Positions 43,334 to 54,349 of a stretch of 64,000 nucleotides of DNA are shown in pieces. The DNA is taken from assembly GCA_965224045.1 (NCBI GenBank), contig CBDCYD010000015.1, positions 868,001-932,000 on the forward strand. The letters are read 5' to 3'. The position numbers and the translations under genes were made by a program. Numbering within the stretch: position 1 is the first letter of the stretch; every line of letters starts with the position of its first letter. Source of the stretch: Tectiglobus sp965224045 (GTDB lineage: Bacteria; Pseudomonadota; Alphaproteobacteria; Rhizobiales; Hyphomicrobiaceae). The notes beneath the pieces were generated by a model. That model searched no databases and was not told the DNA's origin. It saw only the letters and a list, made by a program, of their open reading frames with translations.

Positions 43334-44746
43334 CTAAACCTCCAATACGCGCAGATTGTTGGTCGATCCGGCAATTCCGAACGGGACGCCGGCAATCACG
43401 ACCAGGTGGTCGCCCTTGCGTGCGAGTTCCTGCTCGAGCGCATGCCGCGCGGCCTGCGCCGACATGTCCTGATAGCTGTCGATCGGCTCCGCGCGAACCG
43501 GGTGAGCGCCCCAAGTCAAGACAAGCTGGCGCATGATCTTGTCGCTCGGCGTCAAGGCCAGGATCGGAACGTCCGGGCGCATGCGTGCAATGCGCGAGGC
43601 GGTCGCGCCGGAGGCCGTGAAGGCAACGATGGCGGCAGCCTCGATGGTACCTGCGACTTCGGCGGCGGCGGCCGAGACGGCGTGGTGGACGGTCGGTTCA
43701 ACCGATGGCTCGAGGGCTGTGATGATCGATCGATAGTCCTTGTGGTGCTCGGTCGTCTTGATGATGCGGTCCATTACGGAAACGGCCTCGACCGGATATT
43801 TGCCCGCCGCAGACTCTCCGGACAGCATCACCGCATCGGTGCCATCGTAAATGGCGGTTGCGATGTCGGAGGCTTCGGCACGGGTCGGCATCGCGGCCTG
43901 CATCATCGATTCCAGCATCTGCGTGGCCACGATGACCGGTTTGCCGGCGAGCCGGCAGGCGCGGATCAGTTCCTTCTGGCGGCCCGGCACCTCCTCCGGC
44001 GGTGTTTCGACGCCAAGATCGCCGCGCGCGACCATGATCGCGTCGCACAGCGATATGATGCCGTCGATCGATTTCAAGGCCAGCGGCTTTTCGATCTTGG
44101 CCATGATGCCGGCACGATCGCCGATGATGTCACGCGCCTCGAGTATGTCACTCGGCTGCTGGACGAAGGAAAGCGCAATCCAATCGACGCCAAGTTCGAG
44201 GCCGAACTGCAGATCCGCGCGGTCCTTTTCGGTGAGCGGCGAGAGCGGCAACAGGGTGTCCGGCAGATTGACGCCCTTGCGATTGGTCAGCGTGCCGCCG
44301 TAGACCACACGCGCATCGATCGTATCCCTTTCAACGCCGGTGACTTCGACGCGGCGGCGCCCGTCATCGAGCAAGAGTTGATGACCTGGGGCGATGGCAT
44401 CGAAAATTGCCTCGTGGGGCAAGGGGATCGAACCCGCATCCTTGCCCTCGTCTGCGAGCACGAACCGAACCGTCTCGCCGGGGACAAGTTCTGTTTCGCC
44501 ATCTGCCAGCACGCCGACACGGATCTTCGGTCCCTGCAAATCCTGCAACACGCTGATCGGGTGATCAACCTTGGCTTCGAGCTCGCGGATGATCCGATAG
44601 CGCTCGGCATGGTCGTCCTGCGTGCCGTGGCTGAAGTTCAACCGAAAAACGTCAACACCGGCGCGGAACAACGTCTCGATCTGTTCGGCCGTGGAGCTGG
44701 CCGGGCCCAGCGTCGCAACGATCTTGGCGCGGCGGTCACGCTTCAT
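43334..44746 (-). CDS. pyk: Pyruvate kinase
   Basis: 470 aa. Last step of glycolysis, making pyruvate and ATP from phosphoenolpyruvate. Seen: RAKIVATLGPASS at the N-terminus, DVFRLNFSHG, LQDLQGPKIRVG, the catalytic lysine motif IMAKIEKPLAL, MVARGDLGVETPPEEVPGRQ, and DGTDAVMLSGESAAGKYPVE. The C-terminal allosteric domain is present (AIVAFTASGATASRIARMRP). The frame opens upstream to 44842; ATG 44746 begins the conserved part. Followed closely by the OCD-family gene. Confidence 0.97.
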   Translation of the reverse strand: MKRDRRAKIVATLGPASSTAEQIETLFRAGVDVFRLNFSHGTQDDHAERYRIIRELEAKVDHPISVLQDLQGPKIRVGVLADGETELVPGETVRFVLADEGKDAGSIPLPHEAIFDAIAPGHQLLLDDGRRRVEVTGVERDTIDARVVYGGTLTNRKGVNLPDTLLPLSPLTEKDRADLQFGLELGVDWIALSFVQQPSDILEARDIIGDRAGIMAKIEKPLALKSIDGIISLCDAIMVARGDLGVETPPEEVPGRQKELIRACRLAGKPVIVATQMLESMMQAAMPTRAEASDIATAIYDGTDAVMLSGESAAGKYPVEAVSVMDRIIKTTEHHKDYRSIITALEPSVEPTVHHAVSAAAAEVAGTIEAAAIVAFTASGATASRIARMRPDVPILALTPSDKIMRQLVLTWGAHPVRAEPIDSYQDMSAQAARHALEQELARKGDHLVVIAGVPFGIAGSTNNLRVLEV

Positions 44747-44870
44747 TTGCTTGTTCTTTCCTGCTGCGGGACGACTCTCGTCGCCCCAGGCTATAGCACG
44801 AACGAACACGCTGCCGGCAACCGCCTTTTGCCGAACAAACATGAGTATGAGCAGCCGATCCGGCTAGCTG

Positions 44871-45140
44871 TCAGTGCAGCCTGAATTCGCTACCGACAAG
44901 CCTGAGTTCAGCCGGCGAAACGAGACCCTTGTGGGCAACGGTGACCTTGTGCAGTTCCGCCTCGATGTTGGAGACCCAATACTCGAGAAAACGGTTGAGG
45001 CGTGGATAACGCGGGTGCTCGTCGTAGCACTGCCAAACGAAACTCTGCAGCAAGACAGGATGGTCCGGTAGCCGGTAGAGGATCTCCGCGGTCGTCAGGC
45101 TTTGGCCACGGAGTTGGTCGGCAAAACTGCGATCGATCAT
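44871..45140 (-). CDS. Usg-family protein
   Basis: 89 aa, soluble. Conserved LRGQSLTTAEILYRLPDHPV then LLQSFVWQCYDEHPRYPRLN and RFLEYWVSNIEAELHKVTVA match the short alphaproteobacterial Usg family. AAAAGGAG six bases before ATG 45140. The function of Usg is not known. It is upstream of pyk on the same strand, 125 bases apart. Confidence 0.88.
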   Translation of the reverse strand: MIDRSFADQLRGQSLTTAEILYRLPDHPVLLQSFVWQCYDEHPRYPRLNRFLEYWVSNIEAELHKVTVAHKGLVSPAELRLVGSEFRLH

Positions 45141-45484
45141 GCGCGCTCCTTTTCGTCGCCGTTGACACCGCAAACAGGATGCGACACAAAATGCCGCCAA
45201 TCAAGATTTATGCGTTACAAATCAATATTTTAGCAGCACAACATAGTGAGTGCTGCCAGCCTGGATGCAGCGGAAATCGGACCCTGTCCGGTCGATTTTC
45301 CCTTCCCGAGATGAGCGCTGATCACCACATTTGGAATGAGCCGGCGGACTGTCTGGTAATGTCTCAAGGCTTGCGGCCAGCGGTGTATCCGGCGTGTACC
45401 GGAACGCCGCCTGTCGCTGCGCAGCGCGGCCGGGTTCCAACGCGCGACGCCTGCCAACAGGCAGGCGCAAAAAGGAGAATGCAA
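45141..45484. other. Divergent intergenic region with leader hairpin
   Basis: Gap between the Usg gene (-) and a membrane-protein gene (+). AT-rich near 45200-45240, probably promoter. Apart from the hairpin at 45448-45467 nothing else stands out. Confidence 0.5.
45448..45467 (+). promoter_or_regulatory. Leader hairpin just before a ribosome-binding site
   Basis: CGCCTGCC and GGCAGGCG form a perfect eight-pair stem with an AACA loop. It ends three bases before the AAAAAGGAG Shine-Dalgarno of the next gene, so it may protect the mRNA 5' end or affect ribosome access. Confidence 0.5.
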
Positions 45485-45871
45485 ATGCAGACTTCGGTAT
45501 ATATCGCGAAACTTCTGGGTCCCGTGATCGCCATTGCGGGCCTCGGGTTTCTGTTCAATCGCCAGGCATTCCTCGAGATGGCGCGGGATTTCCTGAACAG
45601 CACGGGACTGATCGTGATATCGGGATTCCTGGCGCTGCCGATCGGTCTTGCGATTGTCAACGTCCACAACGTGTGGGTGGCCGGCTGGCCGGTGATCATC
45701 ACGATCTTCGGTTGGCTGGCGATCATCGCCGGCGTAATGCGAATCACTATGCCTGGCGTGACGCGCACGATTGCCGAAAGGATGCTGGATCTAACCAACT
45801 TCATCACCATTGAAGCGGTGATCCTGATCGCCCTCGGCGCATGGCTCTGCTACGTGGGCTATATCGCATAA
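45485..45871 (+). CDS. Four-helix small membrane protein
   Basis: 128 aa with about four membrane helices (YIAKLLGPVIAIAGLGFLF, GLIVISGFLALPIGLAIVNV, GWPVIITIFGWLAIIAGVMR, ITIEAVILIALGAWLCYVGY) and almost no soluble part. AAAGGAG seven bases before ATG 45485; a second in-frame ATG at 45479 is too close to it. No named family recognised. Confidence 0.72.
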   Translation: MQTSVYIAKLLGPVIAIAGLGFLFNRQAFLEMARDFLNSTGLIVISGFLALPIGLAIVNVHNVWVAGWPVIITIFGWLAIIAGVMRITMPGVTRTIAERMLDLTNFITIEAVILIALGAWLCYVGYIA

Positions 45872-45948
45872 CGTGCGGGCGGCGCGCAGGTTGCCTGTGC
45901 GCCGCCTCGATCACGGTCGTCAGGTTCCCGTGTCAGCGGGGGGTGTCG

Positions 45949-47181
45949 TCAAAACCTCATGCGCATGCCGGCGATGACGACATCGAGGTCATGCACGGTC
46001 AGCACGTCGCCATTGCCGGTCGTCAAAGGCTGCGCTTGGTAATGGCGCCAGCCGGCATAAAGTTCGGCTGCAGCCGCCGCGACCCACTGCGTCACACCGA
46101 TGCCGTAGAATTGGGCACCGCTGGTTTGCACAAAGGTTCGGGTGCCGGGGACCGGGAGACCGGCCCTGATATCGGCATGGCTGCCATAGTCGAATGCCAG
46201 CGCCGTCGGGCCGATAGCGAGCAAGCGGCGTTTCAGGCCCGCCTGAACGTACCAGTCCATGCCGCCGGCGCGTTGCACGGTGTCAATCTCGTAAAAGTTG
46301 CGGCTGGCCGAAGCAAACCAGGCAAACAGACCGGTGTCGTTGTGCATGGCGCCTACTGAGCCCTTGACCTCGGTAAACTCGAGGCCGGCCGCGGGCGTGC
46401 GGTCTTCGAGGTATGCGAGCGCGCCGAAGATCTTGAAGCCGGCGACGTCCGGGCGCTTGAAATACAGCGCCGCGTCCCAATGATCATCGGTGCCTGCGCC
46501 GAACGAAACCGTCAGGCCGGCGAATGACGGCGACGTCCAGGCCACCTGCTCGCGGAACGGGCCAACGCGGCCGTCGATGAGGTGGCGCCAGCGCAATTGA
46601 CCGCCATTGGTACCGGAGGTGCGCACAAGTAGGTTCATGCCGACCTGCGGGGAGCTGTCCATGCCCCAGAAGTGGGCGCCCGCGATCCGGCCTGCGAAGT
46701 TCTTGACCAGGCGTGAGGGCGGGCTGGCGAAGCCGATCGACGCGCGGCCGAAGCGTCGGTGCTCGATCCAGATTTCTTCCGTGCGGATGATCGGCCTGAT
46801 CGGGCCACAGCCAGTCCTGACCTGGTCAATGCAGTTCGAGGAAGGAATGCCGCCGGCGCCCGCAAAGTTTCCCGATAGTCCAAACTCCAGTTTGAAGCCG
46901 GCACGTATCGCTTCGTTTAGCCTGGTCGTTCCCGAGAACCTGAAGCGCGAATTCTGTTCGCCGTTGTCGACGATTGCCGTGCCGGTATCGATCCGGTCGT
47001 CCCACATCATGACGGCCATCGAAATCCAGCCGTCGACCGTCAGGGTAGTCTGCTGATTGCCCTTGCGCACTTTGGGTGTCGTCACGTGCGGCCCGGCGGC
47101 GGACAAATGATCGGGCATAATCAACATTGCAAGCAGAGCAAGTCCGCATGCAGCGCCGAGGGCAGATGACTTCATTGGCAT
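45949..47181 (-). CDS. Outer-membrane porin-like protein
   Basis: 410 aa. A signal peptide (AACGLALLAMLIMPDHLSAA) and a beta-rich mature chain with alternating hydrophobic residues, starting LTVDGWISMAVMMWDDRIDT and ending in VIAGMRMRF with the terminal phenylalanine typical of outer-membrane barrels. Two conserved cysteines (CIDQVRTGC) match a loop found in alphaproteobacterial general porins (porin_2/gram-neg porin type). Start at ATG 47181 or 47175. Substrate range unknown. Confidence 0.8.
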   Translation of the reverse strand: MPMKSSALGAACGLALLAMLIMPDHLSAAGPHVTTPKVRKGNQQTTLTVDGWISMAVMMWDDRIDTGTAIVDNGEQNSRFRFSGTTRLNEAIRAGFKLEFGLSGNFAGAGGIPSSNCIDQVRTGCGPIRPIIRTEEIWIEHRRFGRASIGFASPPSRLVKNFAGRIAGAHFWGMDSSPQVGMNLLVRTSGTNGGQLRWRHLIDGRVGPFREQVAWTSPSFAGLTVSFGAGTDDHWDAALYFKRPDVAGFKIFGALAYLEDRTPAAGLEFTEVKGSVGAMHNDTGLFAWFASASRNFYEIDTVQRAGGMDWYVQAGLKRRLLAIGPTALAFDYGSHADIRAGLPVPGTRTFVQTSGAQFYGIGVTQWVAAAAAELYAGWRHYQAQPLTTGNGDVLTVHDLDVVIAGMRMRF

Positions 47182-47440
47182 GTTCCAGACCTGAGCGGTG
47201 GGCCAAACCTAAAGCGCGGACCATTGCTGCAATATAGACGGCGATAATCAAGCAGGTGACCGGCGGCTGAAACACCCGCGGGTCGATCTGCGCCAAACGG
47301 GTTGCCTGGCTGCAACGGTTTGGGCGTGCAAGGATTTTGTTCTAGCGGCCGGTCAAACACCCGTTGCCGGCGCGCGTTCAGTTTCGATCGCGGGACTTGA
47401 TCGATGCTTGCAAGTTGCGCCGGTTTCCCCCACATTGGCG
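47182..47440. other. Intergenic region upstream of the TPP riboswitch
   Basis: Divergent space between the porin-like gene and the thiC leader; promoters for both are expected here. I see no open frame or repeat I would report. Confidence 0.5.
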
Positions 47441-47537
47441 CCATTCCGAGGGGCGCCGGCGCACCGGCTGAGATCGTGTTGAAGCTCACACGAGCACCCT
47501 TTGAACCTGATCCGGGTCATGCCGGCGAAGGGACTGG
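47441..47537 (+). promoter_or_regulatory. TPP riboswitch (THI element) upstream of thiC
   Basis: The conserved THI-box parts are visible: CTGAGA at 47468-47473, then ACCCTTTGAACCTGATC near 47497-47512 and GCCGGCGAAGGGA at 47521-47533. The closing P1 stem is CCATTCC (47441-47447) with GGACTGG (47531-47537), one mismatch. When thiamine diphosphate is plentiful it should lower thiC expression. About 110 bases follow before the thiC start; a CCCCG/CGGGG hairpin at 47611-47625 close to the ribosome site may be part of the expression platform. Confidence 0.95.
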
Positions 47538-47647
47538 ACCAAACACCCCTTCCCGGTCATGACCACGAACCAACCCGTGTGTGAGGCTTATGCGCGGGTC
47601 CATCCCACGACCCCGCTTGCCGGGGCAGAGGGGAGAGGGAGAGAACG

Positions 47648-49537
<1,890 letters not shown>

Positions 49538-49888
49538 CGCTGATAGCGCGCGAGACACCGTCATGACAGTTGACGCTCAGGACGTCGGCTCGCACTTGCG
49601 GGCCGACACTTGATTTTTTGGAGGTCGCCAGCCGGCGAGTACCGCTTCGGCCTCCGTGCAAAACCAACGCTCGCCACGCTGCAGCGTCACCGTCGTCTCG
49701 GCGTAGTGCCTTGAGCCGCACGGTACCGTGCGATGCTGGAGAGCCTGTGAGGCGTGGCTCGCGCGGTGCGCCCGGCGATCTGCTGCGGTGCGCCCGGAGC
49801 CTCGGCTCCTGCAAACCCTGCAGGCTTTGCGGGTTGGCATCAACCGCGCTATTGATCTGCCAGCAGACAAACAACGCGGAGTGTTGCG
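49538..49888. other. Intergenic region between thiC and nuclease-fold gene
   Basis: Contains, on the - strand, the sunset-like remnant at 49577-49732. The rest shows no gene. Confidence 0.5.
49577..49732 (-). pseudogene. Remnant resembling a sunset domain
   Basis: On the - strand one frame gives RHYAETTVTLQRGERWFCTE followed by AEAVLAGWRPP, very like the end of the sunset domain that is often fused to the C-terminus of staphylococcal-nuclease-fold proteins. The domain's first half (GNI ... YHVPG) cannot be followed in any frame, and the frame upstream is unrelated, so this is likely a decayed fragment. Its position beside a nuclease-fold gene on the other strand fits a rearrangement. Confidence 0.4.
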
Positions 49889-50695
49889 GTGAAGCGTTGC
49901 CGCTACGAGTTGGCCGTGCTGGTCCTGATAGCGCTTGCCGTTTCGGGCGGATCGGGACTTGCACAGAACCCAGCATCAGGCGATGGGAAGCCTGGCAACG
50001 GGCACAGCCTTGGACGCGGCGACGGCGCGATCGACGTCGTTGCCGGCGACCGGTTGTGGATCGGCATTCACCAGCTGAAACTTGACGGCGTGGTCGTGCC
50101 TCGGCCATCGCAACCGTGTCTCGTCGCCGGCCGTGATCAGCGCTGCGCCGCCAAGGCCAAGGCGGCGCTCGCAGAGTTTGCCCGAGGCGAGGATTTCCGC
50201 TGTGACCTGCTGCTTGCGCCGTCTGGTCGACCGAAACTTCTCTACAACCGCTATCAGGCCGTCTGCCATGCCGGCGACATCGATGTGAACCAGGATCTCG
50301 TGGCCCAGGGCTGGGCTCTGGCCGAGCAGGGGGCGGCGGGCCAGCGCTATCATGCTGCAGAAGACGAGGCGCGCAACGCGAGACGTGGGCTGCACGCGAC
50401 GACATTCGTTGAAGATCGGTCTCGTTCTGGCGAAAAGGCGCCCGGAAAGGCGATAAAGGCAATAGAGCGGCGGCTCGGCAAACTTGCACGCGCCCATCCG
50501 CTGTTCGTCGTCGGGATGCCGTGGGCGATCGCATTTGGCTTTGCGGCGCTCGTCTTGCTCGTGCGCTGGCGGGCGCGACGCAAGATCGCCGAACTGCAGT
50601 TCGAACTCGGCCGTAGTCAAGGGCTGCTTGCCGGATCAGGCCGCGCTGAGCTGCCGCGCCCGCGACCGATCATCGGTCACGATGATGGCCAGTAG
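49889..50695 (+). CDS. Membrane-anchored nuclease-fold (SNase-like) protein, active site apparently degenerate
   Basis: 268 aa with a signal peptide (ELAVLVLIALAVSGGSGLAQ) and a second helix near residue 210 (PWAIAFGFAALVLLVRW). The middle resembles thermonuclease: VVAGDRLWIG, KLDGVVVPRPSQPC, CAAKAKAALAEFARGEDFRC and DIDVNQDLVAQGWALAEQG. But the usual Gly-Ile-Asp-Ala-Pro-Glu strand with catalytic Glu reads GVVVPRPSQ, and the Asp-Arg-Tyr-Gly-Arg motif is LLYNRYQ, so catalysis is doubtful. GTG 49889 after CGGAG. Periplasmic domain held at the membrane. Confidence 0.75.
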   Translation: MKRCRYELAVLVLIALAVSGGSGLAQNPASGDGKPGNGHSLGRGDGAIDVVAGDRLWIGIHQLKLDGVVVPRPSQPCLVAGRDQRCAAKAKAALAEFARGEDFRCDLLLAPSGRPKLLYNRYQAVCHAGDIDVNQDLVAQGWALAEQGAAGQRYHAAEDEARNARRGLHATTFVEDRSRSGEKAPGKAIKAIERRLGKLARAHPLFVVGMPWAIAFGFAALVLLVRWRARRKIAELQFELGRSQGLLAGSGRAELPRPRPIIGHDDGQ

Positions 50696-50773
50696 CAGAG
50701 GCCGGCGGGGTTGGCACGCTGCATTGCGGTGTCGCTCGCCGCGATGGCGATGCGACAACACGGGGACCTGAGA

Positions 50774-52045
50774 TCAGCGATAGAGATGCTGTCGGCGCTT
50801 GAAACGGATGTAGGCTGCGCGATCATTGAGGTAGACCCAGCCGCATCTACCGATCATGCAACTCATCACGCGAAGCCGGACGCGACCGTTATTGTGCACA
50901 ACCCGATTGTGCCGCGTTTTGCGCAGGCGAGTTCTGATCTTGTTTGCTGCAGAGCGGGTCTTGCGGCGGGCCGAATTCGAACTGGTGCGAATACTACGCT
51001 GTCGCTTTGCCTTGCTGGCCCTTTTGGTGCGCGTCTGCTTCGAAGGCGTGACGGCAATTTGCTTGGGCTCGGTCGGCTCGGCCAAAGCGCGGGCTGACGA
51101 GGCCGGCGTTTCGTCGAAAACCACGTGATCGCCGGTATCGAGAGGATTTCGATCCGGCAACGGCACGGCTGCCGCTTGCGTCGTCTCGGCTTCGGAAGGC
51201 ACCGAGGCAACTTCCTGGCGTGCTTCGGGTGTCATCTGGCCGGCCTGAACTTCAGCGGTTGCCGGCAGGTTCCTAGCGGACGTCTTGGATGCGGGCTCGG
51301 CGGACGTTGTGGCGGGATCTTTTATCGATTCATCGCCAGGCGTTGGCGAAGTGTCGGGCACGAGTGTAATGCGCTGTTCGTTCTGCGTACCTGCGGGGGT
51401 GGCAGCCGGTGCACCGAACATCGGCCTTGATGCGGAAAATACGCGGTTGCCGGTGGCGACGCTTTGATCGCTCGAAACGCGCTCATCAACCACAACTTTC
51501 ACGGTCGCCACCTTCTTGGGTGTTTTGGCCGCGCTGGAAACCGTCGTGCCGGAAACCCCCGTCGATTCCGGCTGGGGTTTGGCCGACGCCACGGCAACGG
51601 CAGACCTGCTTGCAGGCACGACCTGATCGTGAGCCGCTGACACCCTCACCTTGGAGATAGTGACCGTCGTAACCGGTTGTGTCTTTCGTACCGATTTGCG
51701 CGGCTTAAGCACCGTTGCGCCGGTCGCAGGCTCGGTAGCAAGGTCGTTGGGGCCGGTCAGCAACTTGCTCAGTGCCACTCCGGAGCCGCCAATCACGGCA
51801 AACAGCACCAGACCCGCTGCAACGGCAACCAGCCTGCGTGCGCCCGATCCGTTGAGGGCGATTTCGGCACGCGTGGTTGCCTGCTCGTAGGCCGGCAAAT
51901 CGCGTGCGACGACCTCTCCATCGATATAGAGCGTGAACGTTTCGAGGCTCTCGATGATGACTGCTGTTCTAAAGATGCCTGATTTCGGATGCTCCCAGGT
52001 CGCCATGTGTACGCCCGGTGATGTCTGAGAAAATTGCAAGGTCAT
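50774..52045 (-). CDS. Single-pass membrane protein with long disordered, basic C-terminal region
   Basis: 423 aa. Residues 1-70 are polar (MTLQFSQTSPGVHMATWEHP), then one membrane helix (LVAVAAGLVLFAVIGGSGVA), then about 300 residues of Ala/Thr/Pro/Ser-rich low-complexity sequence, and a strongly basic region (TKRASKAKRQRSIRTSSNSA and RRKTRSAANKIRTRLRKTRH) ending in a small possible domain (CMIGRCGWVYLNDRAAYIRF). I recognise no family. The basic part could bind nucleic acid or cell-wall polymers. ATG 52045 lacks a strong ribosome site. Confidence 0.7.
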   Translation of the reverse strand: MTLQFSQTSPGVHMATWEHPKSGIFRTAVIIESLETFTLYIDGEVVARDLPAYEQATTRAEIALNGSGARRLVAVAAGLVLFAVIGGSGVALSKLLTGPNDLATEPATGATVLKPRKSVRKTQPVTTVTISKVRVSAAHDQVVPASRSAVAVASAKPQPESTGVSGTTVSSAAKTPKKVATVKVVVDERVSSDQSVATGNRVFSASRPMFGAPAATPAGTQNEQRITLVPDTSPTPGDESIKDPATTSAEPASKTSARNLPATAEVQAGQMTPEARQEVASVPSEAETTQAAAVPLPDRNPLDTGDHVVFDETPASSARALAEPTEPKQIAVTPSKQTRTKRASKAKRQRSIRTSSNSARRKTRSAANKIRTRLRKTRHNRVVHNNGRVRLRVMSCMIGRCGWVYLNDRAAYIRFKRRQHLYR

Positions 52046-52238
52046 TGTTTCGTCCCACTCGGCAGCTGACCGCGATTACTATTGCGGTTCGGCGTTGAAT
52101 AGCGAGGTGTGAACCCGCCGGCTGTTCCCCACGGGACAGGCCCGCGACCGGAGCGTGCCGCCGCTGCGATTGCGCGCTCATTGATGGGTCGCGGGCGTTG
52201 GAAAAAAGGTTCAATACCGTCCAATGGCAGCCGGGATG

Positions 52239-53084
52239 CTAAAGCCGGCCTATGGCTACGAATGCTTCCCAGGCGCGGCGAATGTAGTCCGAATTGAACG
52301 TATGACCGCCGGAAAACAGGCAGAACTCGAGGATTTCGCCGGTATCGTTGGTGCGCGCCCGGCAGCGCAGATCGCCACGACGCCTGTCGGCCGGTGCCCC
52401 GAAGCGGCCGTAGCGTGCATACATGTCCAGCGCCTTCGCTACGTCTCCTTGACGAGCCCGGCCAATGGCGCGGCCACGCAACGGCACCGTCGGGTCCCGG
52501 TCGCCATGGAGGTGGATAATGCTCGTAACCGGGCCGGTACATGCCGCCGGTACCGGGCGCCAAAAGGTTCCGGCGATCGGGGCAAATGCCGCGAACTTGC
52601 TGCTGCGATAGCAGGCCAGGTTCCAGGCCATCATGCCACCGGCCGAAAATCCGGTCACCATGATCCGCTCCCGGTCGATGGGAAAGCGCCGCGTCACGTC
52701 ATTGAGTAAGCGGTCGAAGTAGGCCAGTTCGTCGACTGCGGGTTCGCCGCGTGTGCGGGATGGCGAGCCCGGCAGCGACCAATCCGCGCCGGACGACTTC
52801 GGCGCAATGAGCGCGACGCCGAGACGGTTGGCCAACCGGCGGAACCATTTGTTGCGCATGACGCCCCTGGCGGTGCCGCGATAGCCGTGCGCATATATGA
52901 TGGCACCGATGGGGGCGGTGCCCTTGCGGGTGTCGGGCATTCGGATGTGGTAGTAGCGATCTCCAATGGTGCACCGGCTGTCCGGCCCGCATGCCGCCGA
53001 ACTGGTCGCAGGCATGATCGATCCGCCAGCGATTGCGCACGCCAGCGCCACACAAGAGCAGATCCTTACCACCGTCCTCTCCAC
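52239..53084 (-). CDS. Secreted PHB-depolymerase/LpqC-type esterase
   Basis: 281 aa. A signal peptide (ICSCVALACAIAGGSIMPAT) precedes an alpha/beta hydrolase: IYAHGYRGTARGVMRNK, the nucleophile ITVTGFSAGGMMAWN-like elbow (here MVTGFSAGGMMAWNLACY), and IIHLHGDRDPTVPLRG followed by FSGGHTFNSDYIRRAW. It matches the esterase-PHB depolymerase group, which also includes feruloyl esterases. GTG 53084 is chosen because GAGGA lies five bases before it; the frame continues to 53129. Substrate uncertain. Confidence 0.83.
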   Translation of the reverse strand: MERTVVRICSCVALACAIAGGSIMPATSSAACGPDSRCTIGDRYYHIRMPDTRKGTAPIGAIIYAHGYRGTARGVMRNKWFRRLANRLGVALIAPKSSGADWSLPGSPSRTRGEPAVDELAYFDRLLNDVTRRFPIDRERIMVTGFSAGGMMAWNLACYRSSKFAAFAPIAGTFWRPVPAACTGPVTSIIHLHGDRDPTVPLRGRAIGRARQGDVAKALDMYARYGRFGAPADRRRGDLRCRARTNDTGEILEFCLFSGGHTFNSDYIRRAWEAFVAIGRL

Positions 53085-53446
53085 GTGTTTCCTCGTTGTG
53101 ATGACAACCGGCGTTATCGACGACTGCACCCGGCGTTGTCGAGCATGTGGCGATCACATCTGGTGGAGCTCCTTTGCAAATTGGACCTGACGACGCGGTC
53201 CCGCGCTCCGACGCGCGCGCCCAGTTCAAGTTTCCCAATGCAAGATCAAGGAATTCGTTCGGGGCGCGGGGCCGGCCACGCGAACCTGACGAAGCCGGAG
53301 GGAGCGACGTAGTTCCCAGATGATTGCGCGCTGCGCCAATGAGTTCTGAGTTTCGGCCACTTTTTTGGCTTGATGTCATCGCGCATTGTGGAATGGTGCG
53401 CATTGCTTTCGGAGACCCGGAACCTATTCAACCCCGCGAGGCCGAT
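53085..53446. other. Divergent intergenic region
   Basis: Between the esterase (-) and the amidohydrolase (+). Promoters for both must lie here. No repeat or small gene seen that I trust. Confidence 0.5.
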
Positions 53447-54349
53447 ATGCAGCGAGCATTTCGATTTTTTTGCGTCTGCATCATTGCCGGTGCGGCCTCA
53501 CTTCCACCCAGTGCCGTCACGTTGGCCGGTGAAAAGCACACTGCGATCGGCAAAGCTATCAGCGCGGTCCCGATCTTCGATGCACACGTCCACTACAAAC
53601 AACCGGCATGGGGGCCCTATCCACCGAAGACGGTCATTGAAATGATGGACAAGAACGGTGTGGCGATGGCGTTGGTCTCGTCGACGCCCGATGCCGGAAC
53701 AATCAAGCTTTGGCAGTTCGCGCCGAAACGCATCATACCGGAGCTGCGCCCCTATCACGATGGTGCCGGATCATCGAACTGGATGAAGGCGGAGGGGATG
53801 GCTGCCTACCTACGTCAACGGTTGCGGCAGTACCCTCACCAGGGCATTGGGGAATTTCACATTCACTCAATTGATCCGACCGATGAGCCGCTGCTGCGCG
53901 ACGTCACGCAAATGGCACGCGCGCGCAAGATCCCCATCCACATTCATTCCGGGGCCGCGCCCGTCGACCTCCTGTATCGCCTCGAGCCGTCGTTGACCGT
54001 GATCTGGGCGCACGCAGGCATGTCCGAACCGGCCGAAGTCGTCGAGGCCATGATGGCCAAATACGCGACGCTCTATGCCGACACGTCCTATCGCGAGGGT
54101 GACATTCTCAACGCCGACGGCTCGATTGATCCGGCCTGGCGCAAGGTGCTGGAACGCTTCCAGGACCGATTCATGGTGGGATCGGATACCTGGGTGAACG
54201 GTCAGTGGGCGGCCTATGGCGATCTCATTGCAACCAACCGTCGATGGCTCTCTCGATTCTCCCGGCCGATCGCGGAAAAGATCGCGTTTCGCAATGCTGA
54301 ACGCCTGTTTGGGCGCAAAGTCGACAGGGCGCTGATCGGCCAGCGATGA
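53447..54349 (+). CDS. Secreted amidohydrolase-family protein
   Basis: 300 aa with a signal peptide (FRFFCVCIIAGAASLPPSAV). The metal-dependent TIM-barrel hydrolase (amidohydrolase_2) motifs are FDAHVHYKQP, IPIHIHSGAAP, VIWAHAGMSEPAEVV and FMVGSDTWVNG, so the expected His-x-His, His, His and Asp metal ligands are all there. ATG 53447 has GCGAGG six bases before it. The family includes decarboxylases and lactonases; substrate not known. Periplasmic location is unusual for it. Confidence 0.84.
   Translation: MQRAFRFFCVCIIAGAASLPPSAVTLAGEKHTAIGKAISAVPIFDAHVHYKQPAWGPYPPKTVIEMMDKNGVAMALVSSTPDAGTIKLWQFAPKRIIPELRPYHDGAGSSNWMKAEGMAAYLRQRLRQYPHQGIGEFHIHSIDPTDEPLLRDVTQMARARKIPIHIHSGAAPVDLLYRLEPSLTVIWAHAGMSEPAEVVEAMMAKYATLYADTSYREGDILNADGSIDPAWRKVLERFQDRFMVGSDTWVNGQWAAYGDLIATNRRWLSRFSRPIAEKIAFRNAERLFGRKVDRALIGQR

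Noticed and set aside
43406..44884. 492-codon open frame antisense to pyk
   Set aside because: Shadow of a certain gene; no recognisable domain.
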